Assembly: GCA_013397935.1 (NCBI GenBank)
Contig: VZRN01005839.1
Location: 131,075-195,074, forward strand
From: Dasyornis broadbenti
Lineage: Eukaryota > Chordata > Aves > Passeriformes > Dasyornithidae
Length of the DNA: 64,000 nt
Direction of reading: 5' to 3'
A program made the position numbers and the translations under genes. Below are positions 1-11,410 of this stretch, in pieces (position 1 is the first letter of the stretch; every line of letters begins with the position of its first letter). The notes under the pieces are model-generated. The model had not been told where the DNA came from and made no database searches. It worked only from the letters and a program-made list of their open reading frames with translations.

Positions 1-371
1 GCTCCGCCCCGGCGGCTCTCAGAGGGTGGAGACTCCGCCCGGCCCGACACGGCCCTCCAGTGCCCCACATCTCTCGTCTCACGCACGGGTCGCAGCTCAA
101 CCTGCTCTGTCCAGTGGCGGAGGGCTATGTCCGGGCTTGTCTTTCAGTCAGGCCGGAAGGCCGGCGCTGGAACCCATGATCCGTCCCATCGGGAGCCGCG
201 CGGACACCCTGCGTTCCGGGTCAGCCGGCATAACTGGATGTAGCTCCTGTCCCACCTGCCCAGAGTGTTCGACTGCACTGCTGCTGGGCCAGTGCACGGC
301 TGTCCCTGCTTCTCGTGCATGCCAATGGTTCATTGCTCCAACGGCGGCATCCACATGGTCCATTATGGTGC
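1..371. other. GC-rich, CpG-containing segment at the window edge
   Basis: This stretch is clearly richer in G, C and CpG than the several kilobases that follow, and its CpG density is highest in the first 250 bases. It stops where a CR1 tail begins. It could be the edge of a CpG island that starts before the window. In human the gene upstream of TMEM242 is ZDHHC14, which is divergently transcribed, so its promoter region is a reasonable guess. No ZDHHC14 coding sequence is visible. The overlapping short open frames lack start context and recognisable protein content, so I do not call a gene. Confidence 0.35.
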
Positions 372-1040
372 TGGAATCACAGAATCAGCTAGGTTGGAAA
401 GACCTTTGAGATCATTAACCTGTCACCTAACACCACGTTGTCAACTAGACCATGGCACTAAGTGCCACATCCAGTCTTTTCTTGAACACCTCTAGGGATG
501 GGGACTCCACCACCTCCCTGGGCAGTCCATTTCAATGTTCAGTCACCGTTTCTGTGAAAAACTTCTGAATGCCCAACCTAAACCTCCCATGGTGCTGCTT
601 TTAAGACTGTGTCCTCTTGTGCTATCACTGGTTAGCTAAGAGACCCACCCTTACCTGGCTACAATCTCCTTTCGGGGAGTGGTAGAGAGTCATAAGGTCT
701 CCCCTGAGCCTCCTTTTCTCCAGGTTTCTCCAAGTCCCTCAGCCACTTCTCACAGGACTTGTGCTCCAGACCCTTCATCAGCCTTGTTGCCCTTCTCCAG
801 ACATGTTCCAGCATCTCAACATCCTTCCCAAACTGAGGGCCCAGAATTGGGCACAGGACTCAAGCTACAACCTGACCAGTGATGAGTACAGGGGAAAATC
901 GCTTTCCTGGTCCTGCTGGCGGCACTATTCCTGATACAAGCCAGGATGCCATTGGCCTTTTTGTCCACATAGTACAGTGTGGAAGTACAAGGCTTGTCCA
1001 CCAATGCTGACATGTTTGTACAGACCCTCACTGTGTCCTG
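372..1040 (-). mobile_element. CR1 LINE 3' part, minus orientation
   Basis: Read on the minus strand this is a typical bird CR1 3' region. It has the end of the reverse-transcriptase frame, with the stretches encoding 'KANGILA', 'RRATRLMKGLEH' and a decayed 'GEKEAQGR'. It then has the 3' untranslated part with the usual 'ggaggtggtggagtcccc' and 'ctggatgtggcacttagtgc' segments. It ends in the tail 'ggtctttccaacctagctga' followed by a degenerate ATTCTATG-type repeat at about 372-385. The frame is broken by stops and small indels, so the copy is dead and 5'-truncated, as is usual for CR1. The outer limit near 1040 is approximate because similarity fades. Confidence 0.9.
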
Positions 1041-1255
1041 ACTTCAAATCCCAGAAAGTACTGCACATCCCAGAAAGTTACAAGCCATGCAGGAAAAGCT
1101 TTCCCATAAATGTAATACGGCACCAAGCCCTTCTCACACTGGCACTGGTGGTAGGGGTGCCTGTAGAAAGCCCAGGGAGGCTTCCCACAGTTAAGGCAGA
1201 ACTTCTCTCAAAGCTGCTTGCTGTTGTTTCTTCTGCCTAGTATGTTTTCCATATG

Positions 1256-1672
1256 CATCCAAAGAAGAGTTATGAAGCTAGTAAAGGGTATGGAGCACCT
1301 TATGAGGAGCAGTTGAAGGAGCAGGGCTTGTTTAGCCTGGAGAAAAGGAGGCTTCGGGAGAGCTCACTACCTGAATGGAGGTTGTAGCCAGGTGGGGGAC
1401 GGTCTCTTCTCCTAAATAACAAGCAATAGGACAAAAGGAAATGGCCTCAAGTTGTGCCAGGGAAGGTTTATATTGGATATTAGGAAAAATTTCTACACTA
1501 AAGTGTAGTCAAGCATTGGAACAGGCTGCGCAGGGAAGGGGTGGACTCACCACCATCCGTGAAGACTGTAGATGTGGTACATGGGGACATGGTGGATTTG
1601 GCAGTGCTAGGTTTACAGTTGAACTCAGTGATCTTAAAGGTCTTTTCCAAACTAAATGATTCTATATGATCT
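1256..1672 (+). mobile_element. CR1 LINE 3' fragment, plus orientation
   Basis: This is a second CR1 copy, opposite in orientation to the one at 372-1040. It starts in the end of the RT frame ('agaagagttatgaagctagt', then 'tgtttagcctggagaaaagg'). It continues through the 3' untranslated region ('gattggatattagg'-like and 'gcattggaacaggctgc' segments) and ends with 'gatcttaaaggtcttttcca' and the tail 'atgattctatatgat'. The sequence is closer to the CR1 forms with 'gtcaagcattggaacaggct' than the first copy is, so the two probably belong to different subfamilies and inserted independently. The short open frame across it is a by-product. Confidence 0.9.
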
Positions 1673-4597
1673 GCTAGGGATGAGCATGCATAAATAGTGC
1701 TAACAAAGATTCATTTTGACTCATCTTTTTAAAGTTTTGGAACTTACTAGCAGAGCTGTGTAAGCTACAGAGAATGGACTAGTTTGGGACATGTGGTAGG
1801 AACCAACATAGTTCAGAAAAAGCCAAAAGCACACTGAGCAAACTTGTAAAATGTTGAGGAAAAAAGTTGATTGCAATCAGCCTGCATCTCTCATGGCTGA
1901 ATGTTGTCCTAGGAGAGACATCAAAAATACAATGTGAGGATGCAGCTGAGTTCTTAGGTAATGAGTTTCCTGCTTTCATAATTTCATTTTGAATTTTGAA
2001 ATGGAATATTTATCCCTTTAATACAATAAGCTAATTTTTTATCCCTAAACAGTGCCTCATAACAAAGGGACCGTGGAACAGATTGACCAGCACTGGATAA
2101 GTTCCCCTTCCTTAGAGGAAATTAATTACTTTGGTAACCAAATTACACAGAGTGGCCTGGTAGACACTCTCCTGGTGATTCTACAATCCATTTTATTGAT
2201 ACACAAAAATAATTTTGGCAATGTTAATGACGCATGGGGAAAATATGGAGGGGTGTCTCCCTCTGCAAGGTGTAAAGTAGTCCTTTGGCAGCAGGATGTA
2301 AAAATAGTTTCTGATATCATCTCTCATGAAAATGCATTGGCATCCTTTTTCCACACATGTAATAGATGCTGCTACATTATTCCTTCCTGTCTCCTCCTCC
2401 TCTTGTAGTGCCTGTTGTCAACAGTTTGCCTGCAATCCCTTAACTTAGATATCACAGCATTTTTTATTCTTTGAAATGGTGTTTATAAACAGTTAATAAC
2501 CTTTCTTTCTTGATGAATACAGCATCTATGTATTCAGAAGGCTGCTGACAGAATTTTTTTGGTTCACTGACAAGCATTTTTAGTCTTCATCAGGTTTTTA
2601 TTAGCATATTGCTGGAGCTCTATCTTTAGTGCTTTGACAATATTAATGACTGTATCATGTCAAATGGCACTGTTCTCTCCTGAGATTATGGAATATTTTA
2701 GACATTCACAAATAGAGCAAATGTTTTATGCAAAAATGTCATTGTTGGCTTATCTTCACAGGTAGCACTCAGGCTAATTTCAGAAACACTCTTCAAAAGC
2801 GAAACATCTGTAAACAATACCAGCACCTCATTCAAGCTGCTGTCTCATGCTACAGTCTTTCCCTTGGGTTTTAGGACGTTACAGTTGAGGAGTGAACCTC
2901 AGGCATATTAACTGAGAGAAATACATATAAGAATTTGAGGAGTGCTGGGAAAAATAATTCTAAAAGTCAAACTCAGAGAGCAAATGCACTTTTATTTTCA
3001 ATAGTGGATCTACTTTGATTCTAACAGGATCATCCAGTCTGACACATTGTACTTTTCACATGAGAGCCTGTTCTACTAATCAGTATTAGTATCGCATTGG
3101 AATTTAAAGTACTATTCATATCTTTTTGCAAATGTTACGAACACACTATCAATACCTCTTTGAAGTTTTTCTCAAAACAATTTGAAAACTCCCCTACAAA
3201 AAGCATTTTATGTAGTGATATTTCACACAATTCAAAATTATTCCTTAAAGCATTTATTATTGTTTTTTCACATTAATGAAAATTGGTTTGAGGCACTAAA
3301 TAGTTCAAATCTTACAGTACGTAGGACAAATATTCTCTCTTCATAAAACTTTGTAGGAACGTGTTGCGGTATGTAACTCTTCTGACTTCTTAGTTGTGAC
3401 TCAGGTTGATCTCATTCAAAAGATTAATATGATGCAGCAATGTTACTTAGCTTAAAAGAAACCAAGATAGACTACCTTTTTGTTAGGCAAAGGCGAATGA
3501 AAAAGCTGTTGCTGCTGAAAATTGCTGTCTCTTACCCTCTCTCTCTACAGTGTGGAGGTGTCATAAGGGCGAGTCCTAAAACAACAGGGAAGCTAATTTG
3601 CTCTGATGACATGTCACCTTACATATATAGAATATCTGTTACCATGCTTCATGGCAGAATCTGCTTGAATGTGTTGGAAGCTGTATCAAGAAAAGTATTT
3701 AAGTGATTAAATAAACACAAACTAGCAAACTAGCATTTTGGACATAAGATCTCTGTACACCGTATATCCAATACTGCCAAATTGCTTTTTGCTTCCAATC
3801 ATAAATAAATATCTAAAATATTTGAAGTGTCAAATATTGAACTGAAAGTTCTGATATTCTTACAGATGGAAAGTAAGTTAGGCACTGCTGTGGACACATT
3901 TTCTAAACACATTTAACACATCTTTCACAATTAATTTTGAAAAATAAATGAAAAAAATCCAAACAAAGTAGCGGTAATACCATTGCCATGCAGGACACTG
4001 ACAGTGTCTTGCACATCCATACTTGCTGAATGCTACAGTACACCATACATGCCCATTTACAATGTCAAGAGCATGTAATCCTAAGAGTTTTCTACAATAT
4101 ACCTGTTTTTCTGACCTAATATTTTTCTCCTTTTTCTATGCTGTTTTTCAGAAGTTACCTCTCCCTGCCATCACTTTAGAGTCTTACCAACTATTCATTT
4201 TGTGAAAGTACTTAATTTCCTTGAAAAGGTTTTGTGCAAACTAGAAATGTTACATTCCACAGGAGCTGGCAGGGAGAGTGAGAACACACATTGCAATCAC
4301 TCTAAGGAATAAAAAAAAATATACAGGTTTTCACTACAACAATGTGATCAACTTAAGCGGGTCCAAAAAGCTTTTAAATGTCTCTTAAGTCTTGCTTTTG
4401 AAAGACTAAAATGACTAGTCACTTACTATACAGCCTTCTAACAAAGTGTAACGTGTGTTACTGCTCTGCAGTGGGTGAGTTTAGAAGGCAAGATGAGGTA
4501 AGAAAGCTTTTTCATGGCAAGTTCTGGAGACCAGAATCAATTTTGTATTTACATTTATCCGCTCCATGTTGAAACCATATCTCTTGGTCTGGGTGGC

Positions 4598-4617
4598 TTT
4601 TTTTTTTTTTTTTTTTT
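4598..4617. repeat. T20 homopolymer
   Basis: An uninterrupted run of 20 T in intergenic sequence. On the minus strand it would read as a poly(A) tail, but I see no retrocopy or target-site duplication beside it. Confidence 0.9.
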
Positions 4618-7600
4618 AATGTTGTGAAGCATTAGAAACAGTTGTTTATAATTTAAAAATCTGCAAGTACCTAATCATATAAAGTCTGGGATATTTTGGT
4701 AGTTTTTCAACTTCTAACTTTCACGTCCTACCACATAATTTCATTGCTTTGGATAGAAATCAGAATGTATGGATATTTTAATTTATTCCATCAGAATAAA
4801 ATGAGAATTCTCCTTAAAATGCAATTAAAATCCAGAAGTTTTTGGAATTGGCCATGCTTCCCTGATCAATGACTGTTTCCAAAGATGAAGGGAAACTGCC
4901 TCAAAATCTTACAACTTCAACTGAAAAAATAAAGATGAGCATTGTACAAAGTTATCAGTGTCATATTTTAAACCTATTGAATATTTTGTCTTGCTCTAAA
5001 TTGAGTGAAGGAAAGAAAAAAGTCTTTCATTCTGGGAAGCTGACACGGAACATGAACCAGCCAAAAGAAAGGGCCAGGAAAGTACAGTTACATGAGGAAA
5101 ACCCCCAAATTTTCCAGTGTTACCAGTCACATCAAAAGTTCCTTCACTGGAGCCAGGAAATAATTTTCCTTAGTCTTCCATCATGTATTAGTAGAGTACA
5201 CTGCACAAACAGTGTAGTGAATTATAGTTTTTTGCTTCCCCGTGAAGAGCCTTGTATTGATCATTGCTCGATGCAGAACAGCATCATTTCATCAGTCAGT
5301 ACTATACAGAAATTTCTAATATCCTAATCCCACTTCACCAAACCATTTGTTTTTCTTCAATGGAGTTCCTCTTTAAAACCATTTTGATTATTTTTTGGTT
5401 TTTTTGGTTTTTTTTTGGAATATATGTGGGAAATGAAATTACCACTTCAGAGAAATAGAAAAATTATGATGGGTAATGCCTATCTGTGCTCTTTGCCACA
5501 CACCTGCTTTTCATTTTCTAGGTGTTTTCACGGCAAAACTCCCTGCTGTTGAGCCAGGTCTCATTCTTTGTTTCCGCATAATTAATATTAAAACAAGCGT
5601 CAGTGTGAGCAGTGGATGAAGCAAGCTGGATTTCCTTTCCCCATCACACGCACCTCGCTGTGCCCCGTGACCCTCCTGACACTCCCCACATGACACAAGC
5701 ACCACGGACTGTGGCCAATGGGAGCCTGGACACAGGCTGAGCAGGGGCCAGCTGGCTGCCACCACATGACCAAAAACGAAGTGACCTAAGATGGGTGAGC
5801 AGAGCTCATCTGAGCAGAGCTCACAGCTCACCAGCCCCAGGGAAGGAAGGCCTCTCTCACTCCACATGTCCTTGCATCTGAACCAGCAGTGAAGGGTGGC
5901 AGTCGCCCTGTCCTCTCCTCACATCCTTCCGCCCTCTCCCTCGCAGTCTCACCATGGTTTATTGGATATTTTGCAGAGCTGTCTTGCTACAAGAATATCA
6001 GCAAAAATAAAAAAAAACTATTCACTTTTTTCTTTTTCAGCAAGATAATTTTCTGCTGCTTTATCATGCTGAAATGACCTGGCAAAGGACATGACAAAGC
6101 ATGACAAAGGACTGCTACAAGGGAGGGGCAGGAACACATTGCCCAGGGAAAGGGAAGTGAAAGAGGAAAGAGTTTTCCTCTTTATAAGTCTATATTATAT
6201 AAATTTGATATATATAAAATAAAGGGGCAGAGAGTAGGACTGTAGGCAGCAGTTAGATTGGTCTAGGCTGCCACCGAGCTTCAGTCTCAACCAGATGTGC
6301 TCATGGAGGCAGGCATTCCATAGGATGCAAGAACTGGCAAAACATGAGAGCACACAACATGCAGCTTAAAGACAGAAGAGGAAGGGAGAGCAGGATCTTT
6401 GCAACTCGTGGTGGTGGGCTGTTAGATAAGCTCATTATGAATTACTCAGGATGGTAGTGTATCATGCCTGAGTACTTTAAAAAGCTTTGGCATAAATTTG
6501 TCTTTCTTTCATTGATTTTCTCGAAACTTTAACAAAATATAATTAAACTTGAAGCTTCTACTCTCTTTCCCATTCAGCTGAGGAACTTTCTAATTCTTCT
6601 CTGTGAAGAGAAGTCCAAATGACACTTTAAACAATTGACTAAGTCTGTTCCCATTGGAAACAAAACAAAGAATAATAAAATACACACCTACAAAGGGTCA
6701 TGCAATTAAAGGGATGGTGTCAACTACAATTATTTTAATTAACCAATTAACATAGTAAAAATGTTTTGATACGGTTCTTTAACTAATATCTCCTGTGTAA
6801 AAGAATATACCTTTTACAGGTTTTCTTTTTCCTTCCTGTTTCCTATCAGGTTATAGAAGGAACTGTACTTCTGGTTCACAAAACAACAATTGCAAATATA
6901 CTCTGGTTTATCTCATAAACAACCATTTTTGCCCCCTTCTGTGTATATTTCCAGTCTGCTTCTTCCTTCTCTGCTGCCTCAGCAAACGCCCACTCACAGT
7001 ACTGTGGGAAAGTAGGAATTTATGCCTTGCTGTGGAGTGCAAGTAAGTGACTCCATCCAGCTCATGTGAGAGCATGACACTCATTTTGAGAAAAGCCTTC
7101 TTCATAATGAAGTTGTGGGCTGTTTCACTGTTTTCGACTACACATTTTGAGTATTTACAGGAGAACCATCCATTGCTGTCAGTGGAACACATCCATGATG
7201 TGTGCTTATATGGATTAGCACAAAATGCATAAGTTTTCCTGGAGGAATTGGGCAACTAGAGACTTCTGTAAATCCCAGAGTGGAGCTACCTGCATCATTA
7301 AACACTTAACTAGGCCATCTCAAAATGGAGCTAACTGCTTTTGAAAATCTCTTCATTGTCATATTCAGCATCATTAACGGAGAAGATTTAGTATTATATC
7401 ATTGCTTTTCTCTTCATTCTGTCTTTTCTTTCCTTGCCTTCCACTTGGTTTTGTGTCTTTTCTAGACCTGCCCTCTTTCACTGCACATAATTTATTTCAG
7501 CAAACAGCAATGTTAGTCTTGGGTTTCATTCCTACCCCTCTTTCCCACCTTCCTAATATACAACAAGTAAAAAGAATAAGGGAGAACAGGTCATTTTACA

Positions 7601-10600
7601 CCTCTCAGACCTATTGTTTTCAGGACAATAAGCCAGGAGTGCTGCTCAGGGTTGCAGCACTGCAATGACTGAATTAATTTCAAATTTGGAAAGCATGGGT
7701 TACTTCCCTCCCCATCCAGCAAACAGGATAAAAAATGAGTTCATTTACTTGGTAATTTATACTCTGTGGAATCTGAATATTCAATGAGCTCTGTATACAA
7801 AGGACTAGATATGACTCATGAATCATATGGCTGACAACACTGCGGTAGAGAAAGGAAGTCTGACAATCAACAGAAATGTGATACTGATCATACACAAATG
7901 TGGTCAGAGGCATAAAACAAAAACATGTTTTCTGCTATTTTTGTTCATGTATTTACTATAGTTATCATTCTGATATTTCTGTGAACACTTAAATGGATGG
8001 ACTTTGCTGTGCTTAGAAGCATGTGCTCCAACGAGGTATGTGTTTATGGCAGCAGAGTATTAGAAATTACTTCTGCTACTAGTACAACATCTTCTGATAG
8101 AAATCTGATTTTCACTTAATAAATGCGCATTCCATAATAAAATCAACCTAATGGCTCACTTTTAAGTGTTCTCAGAAGTTTGTCTTCTTCAAATATGTCC
8201 ACATAGGTGTCATTGGACCTGTTTCTATTTTTTCCTGTAAAATTATTAACCTTAGTTATTTTAACCATTAATTATTCTTTAAAAATCCTCAAGATTATTT
8301 GTATGGTCAAGAGAAGGTTTTGGCCAAGGTTCTGAGAATGACTTGTAAATACTTTAGAACATACGCTTTTTACACCATAATAGGAGAATGAGTTTATAAA
8401 TCTGATTTTTTGGAGAGTTAGTTTAATCTAACTTTAGTGCTAATCTACTAGAATTCATATAAATGAATTCTGATGAGCAAATGGCAGTCTGGAGTATAAT
8501 CACGTCTTTAACCAATAAAACTGTAACCAGCAAATCCAGGAAAACTATTCAGAATTCTAAAGAAAATTATTCATGCAATAAATAATATGCAAAGATTAGT
8601 CCTGGAAGCATTCTGAATTGGTATGTTTTATTTGATTAAAAGAAGTGTAGGTACAGAATACCAGAGGAAATAAAACCAGAAAAAAAAAATTAACTTTGAG
8701 ATACAAACATAAATACTTACATGCAAAAATGTATAAAGTGGGGTTACATGTGGAAGAACGAAGTCTCCAAACTCCCATGAGCAGTCCAAGTCCTTCATGC
8801 AAAGAGCATCAGCCTTTGATTCTTCAGAGATGTGAATACTTGGTAAAGTTGATGGCTGAAGCTTCAGGTGGCTACTCAGAGCTGAGGACTATGGGCAGAG
8901 GGCATCAAGTGGGGAAAAGTCTGGCACTCACTGCCCATGGGAGAAACTGCAGGTAGATTTTTAGAGACACCATACTCAGAAGGAACATCTTGTAAGGGGA
9001 AATAATCTGTAGGAAATTTCATTTTTTCCCCACTTCTGAAAACAACTGCAATTAGGAAGATTTCTTCCACAGAGAAATTCTAACAAAAAGCAAATTACTG
9101 GTGGCGTGAAGGGGCAGCTCACAGGGATTTATGAGAACCTAATTTAACTTCCCTTTTTTTGTGATTCTCATCCAGGCCATCTGGCGCAGACTAGCTTTTG
9201 GCACACAGGTCAAAGCCAGGGCTTTCCTAGCGGACTGGCTTCATCCTTTCTTCACGCTCACAGGGCATATTTTAGTGCAAAATCCATCCCACACTGTTTT
9301 TATCTGCATACCACAGCCCTGCTTGTCATGCATTATGCACAATGCTCCACAATTGTCTGCTGTAACCACAGTACCTAACCACAGCATGTTGCTCAGAATA
9401 AGCCTAGCACACATCCGTAACCTTTGTGCAGCCTACACTACAAACACACCCCACCTCCTGTTATTTTGCTTTGCTTGCTGGCTGCCACTCTACCTGCTTC
9501 TTGTGCAACAGCTCAAGAAATCATGACAGCATCTCAGGCCTCTCCTGAGCCTGCCTGGGCCAGATAAGCCAACTCCAAGTATCACATCTCAATACCTTGC
9601 AAGAACTTCTAGACTTATATAAAATATATATATTTTTTTCAATAACCAGTACTTCATAACTAAGGAGGTTTTGCGTCTTGAAGAATAACATTCCGTGTGG
9701 CACCGTGCTATGGTCTGTATTCAGAACAAGCAGCAGATAATCAAAAACTCTCTGCATGCCAGATGCCTGTCTCGGAGTTAGCACCTGCCATTCAGCACTA
9801 ACTAGCATTCTGGGTAGCCATGCATATTCAGGAGGCATCTAGTACAGATGAGCTTCAGCAAATCCAGGGTGGGTCTGTTTTTTCAGTCAAGATCTTCAAA
9901 GCCATTCTTCACAGCTTGCATACCCACACAATCTTCAGCAACACTGAAAATATTGATAGCTCTTTGCCCAGTGTGGACTCCCCTATTGTAGGGAACAAAA
10001 GATAGGATTCACATTGCCACAGCATGTGTCTATGCAGTTCTTACAACTACACTGAAGAGAAAAAATATCAGTCATTGTCAACTCTCTACTCTTCTAGAGT
10101 GGGTAGCTGGCACTCTCTCCCCCGCTGCAGAACCTTGGCTTCTGCAAAGCTGGAGAGCCTGTGTTTATTTCAGGCATTGCTGGCTTTTTATCTTAGATGA
10201 AGTGTCCGTACCCAGCCAAGCTGCACACATGCCGTGTTGTGAGGGACTGCACTCAGCTTGTTGACCACGTGGACTGCCAGGATTCACAGAATGTCAATTT
10301 CCCATGTTCTGTGATGACTGCATACATCCCACACCATCTCTGTATGCAGGGTTGGCTGAACCCTTCAACGTGAAATAGCCGGTAAAATTACATCTTTCAG
10401 TCTGTCTATATCTATCCCAGCACTGCTGTTGCCTCTGAGCAATTCTGAGCCCTGGCATGGTAGGCAAATTTGTGTTAGCAACAACACAGCCTCACAAGCA
10501 CCACCTGGATCTGTAGGGCAAGAAAGGCGTTTTTTAATGAATGTTCATTCTGACCAGTGCTCACATGGCATAATTTTTCTCTTCATACATACTCAAAAAA

Positions 10601-11361
10601 ATAAGCACTGATTTCCTTCCTTCCTCTGCACCTCCTCAAGAAGACAAATGCAAGTTTCCTCTCTATACAAAAAGACCAAAAACCCTCAATCCTCCCACTT
10701 CCTTTTCCCACCTCCTTCTGAATTTATAAAAAACACCAGTTTATCTCTTCTCTCCACCAACCTACCCAAGGGATACAGCTCTCCATCTTCTTACACTTCG
10801 TAAGATTAGCTCCTCCCCTGCCTCTGAGGAGTTGGAATGCTCTTTTCAAAAGTCAGTAGTCAGGCCTGTGTCATGAAAGGCTCACACAAAAACAAAACCC
10901 AGGCTCTTTTGGGCAGATCAGCTGTATCTCACTGCTTTGCTGCCTGCTCCATATCCTTGCCAGACGGAGGAAGCCCACATTCCCTACTATCCCCCTCCAG
11001 GAAGCCAGCTGTGGAGCTGAGATGAGGGAAGAAAATACTTGCCTTTGAACACCTCACTGAAAATGGATGGCAAGGAGAAAACTTTAAATAAAAACATATT
11101 GTACAATACATGTCGATCTAAGTATTTCTCACATGTAGAAATGTTCACCGTAATTAACCCCCTCAAATTACATAAACCCAAGTACTTATGTGTTAAGTTT
11201 CCATCTAGTGTTGCTATGCAGAGACCACGTCAGGAAAGAAGCACTGGATTTGGCCACCATGGATAAGGGATGTTCAGGCTGGAAACTGTTTGGGCCAGTT
11301 CTGTTGCTTGATGGACTGATAGGCCATGTGGTTCCTCCTTGGATGGGGCTTTAATGAAGCC

Positions 11362-11410
11362 CCACTTTTCACTTTTAACAGTGAAAGTCCCTGTTAAAAG
11401 GGGAAGGTGG
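11362..11410. repeat. Short inverted repeat (hairpin), 20-base arms, 9-base loop
   Basis: The arm at 11362-11381 pairs with the arm at 11391-11410. The inner ten bases (cttttaacag / ctgttaaaag) match perfectly. The outer ten pair with one mismatch and two G-U type pairs. The loop is 'tgaaagtcc'. No element boundaries or target-site duplications are evident, so it is listed only as a structure. Confidence 0.7.

Noticed and set aside
4869..5327. 152-codon open frame in the upstream intergenic region
   Set aside because: No recognisable domain, random-looking composition, no promoter or splice context; single frames of this length are expected by chance in 64 kb.
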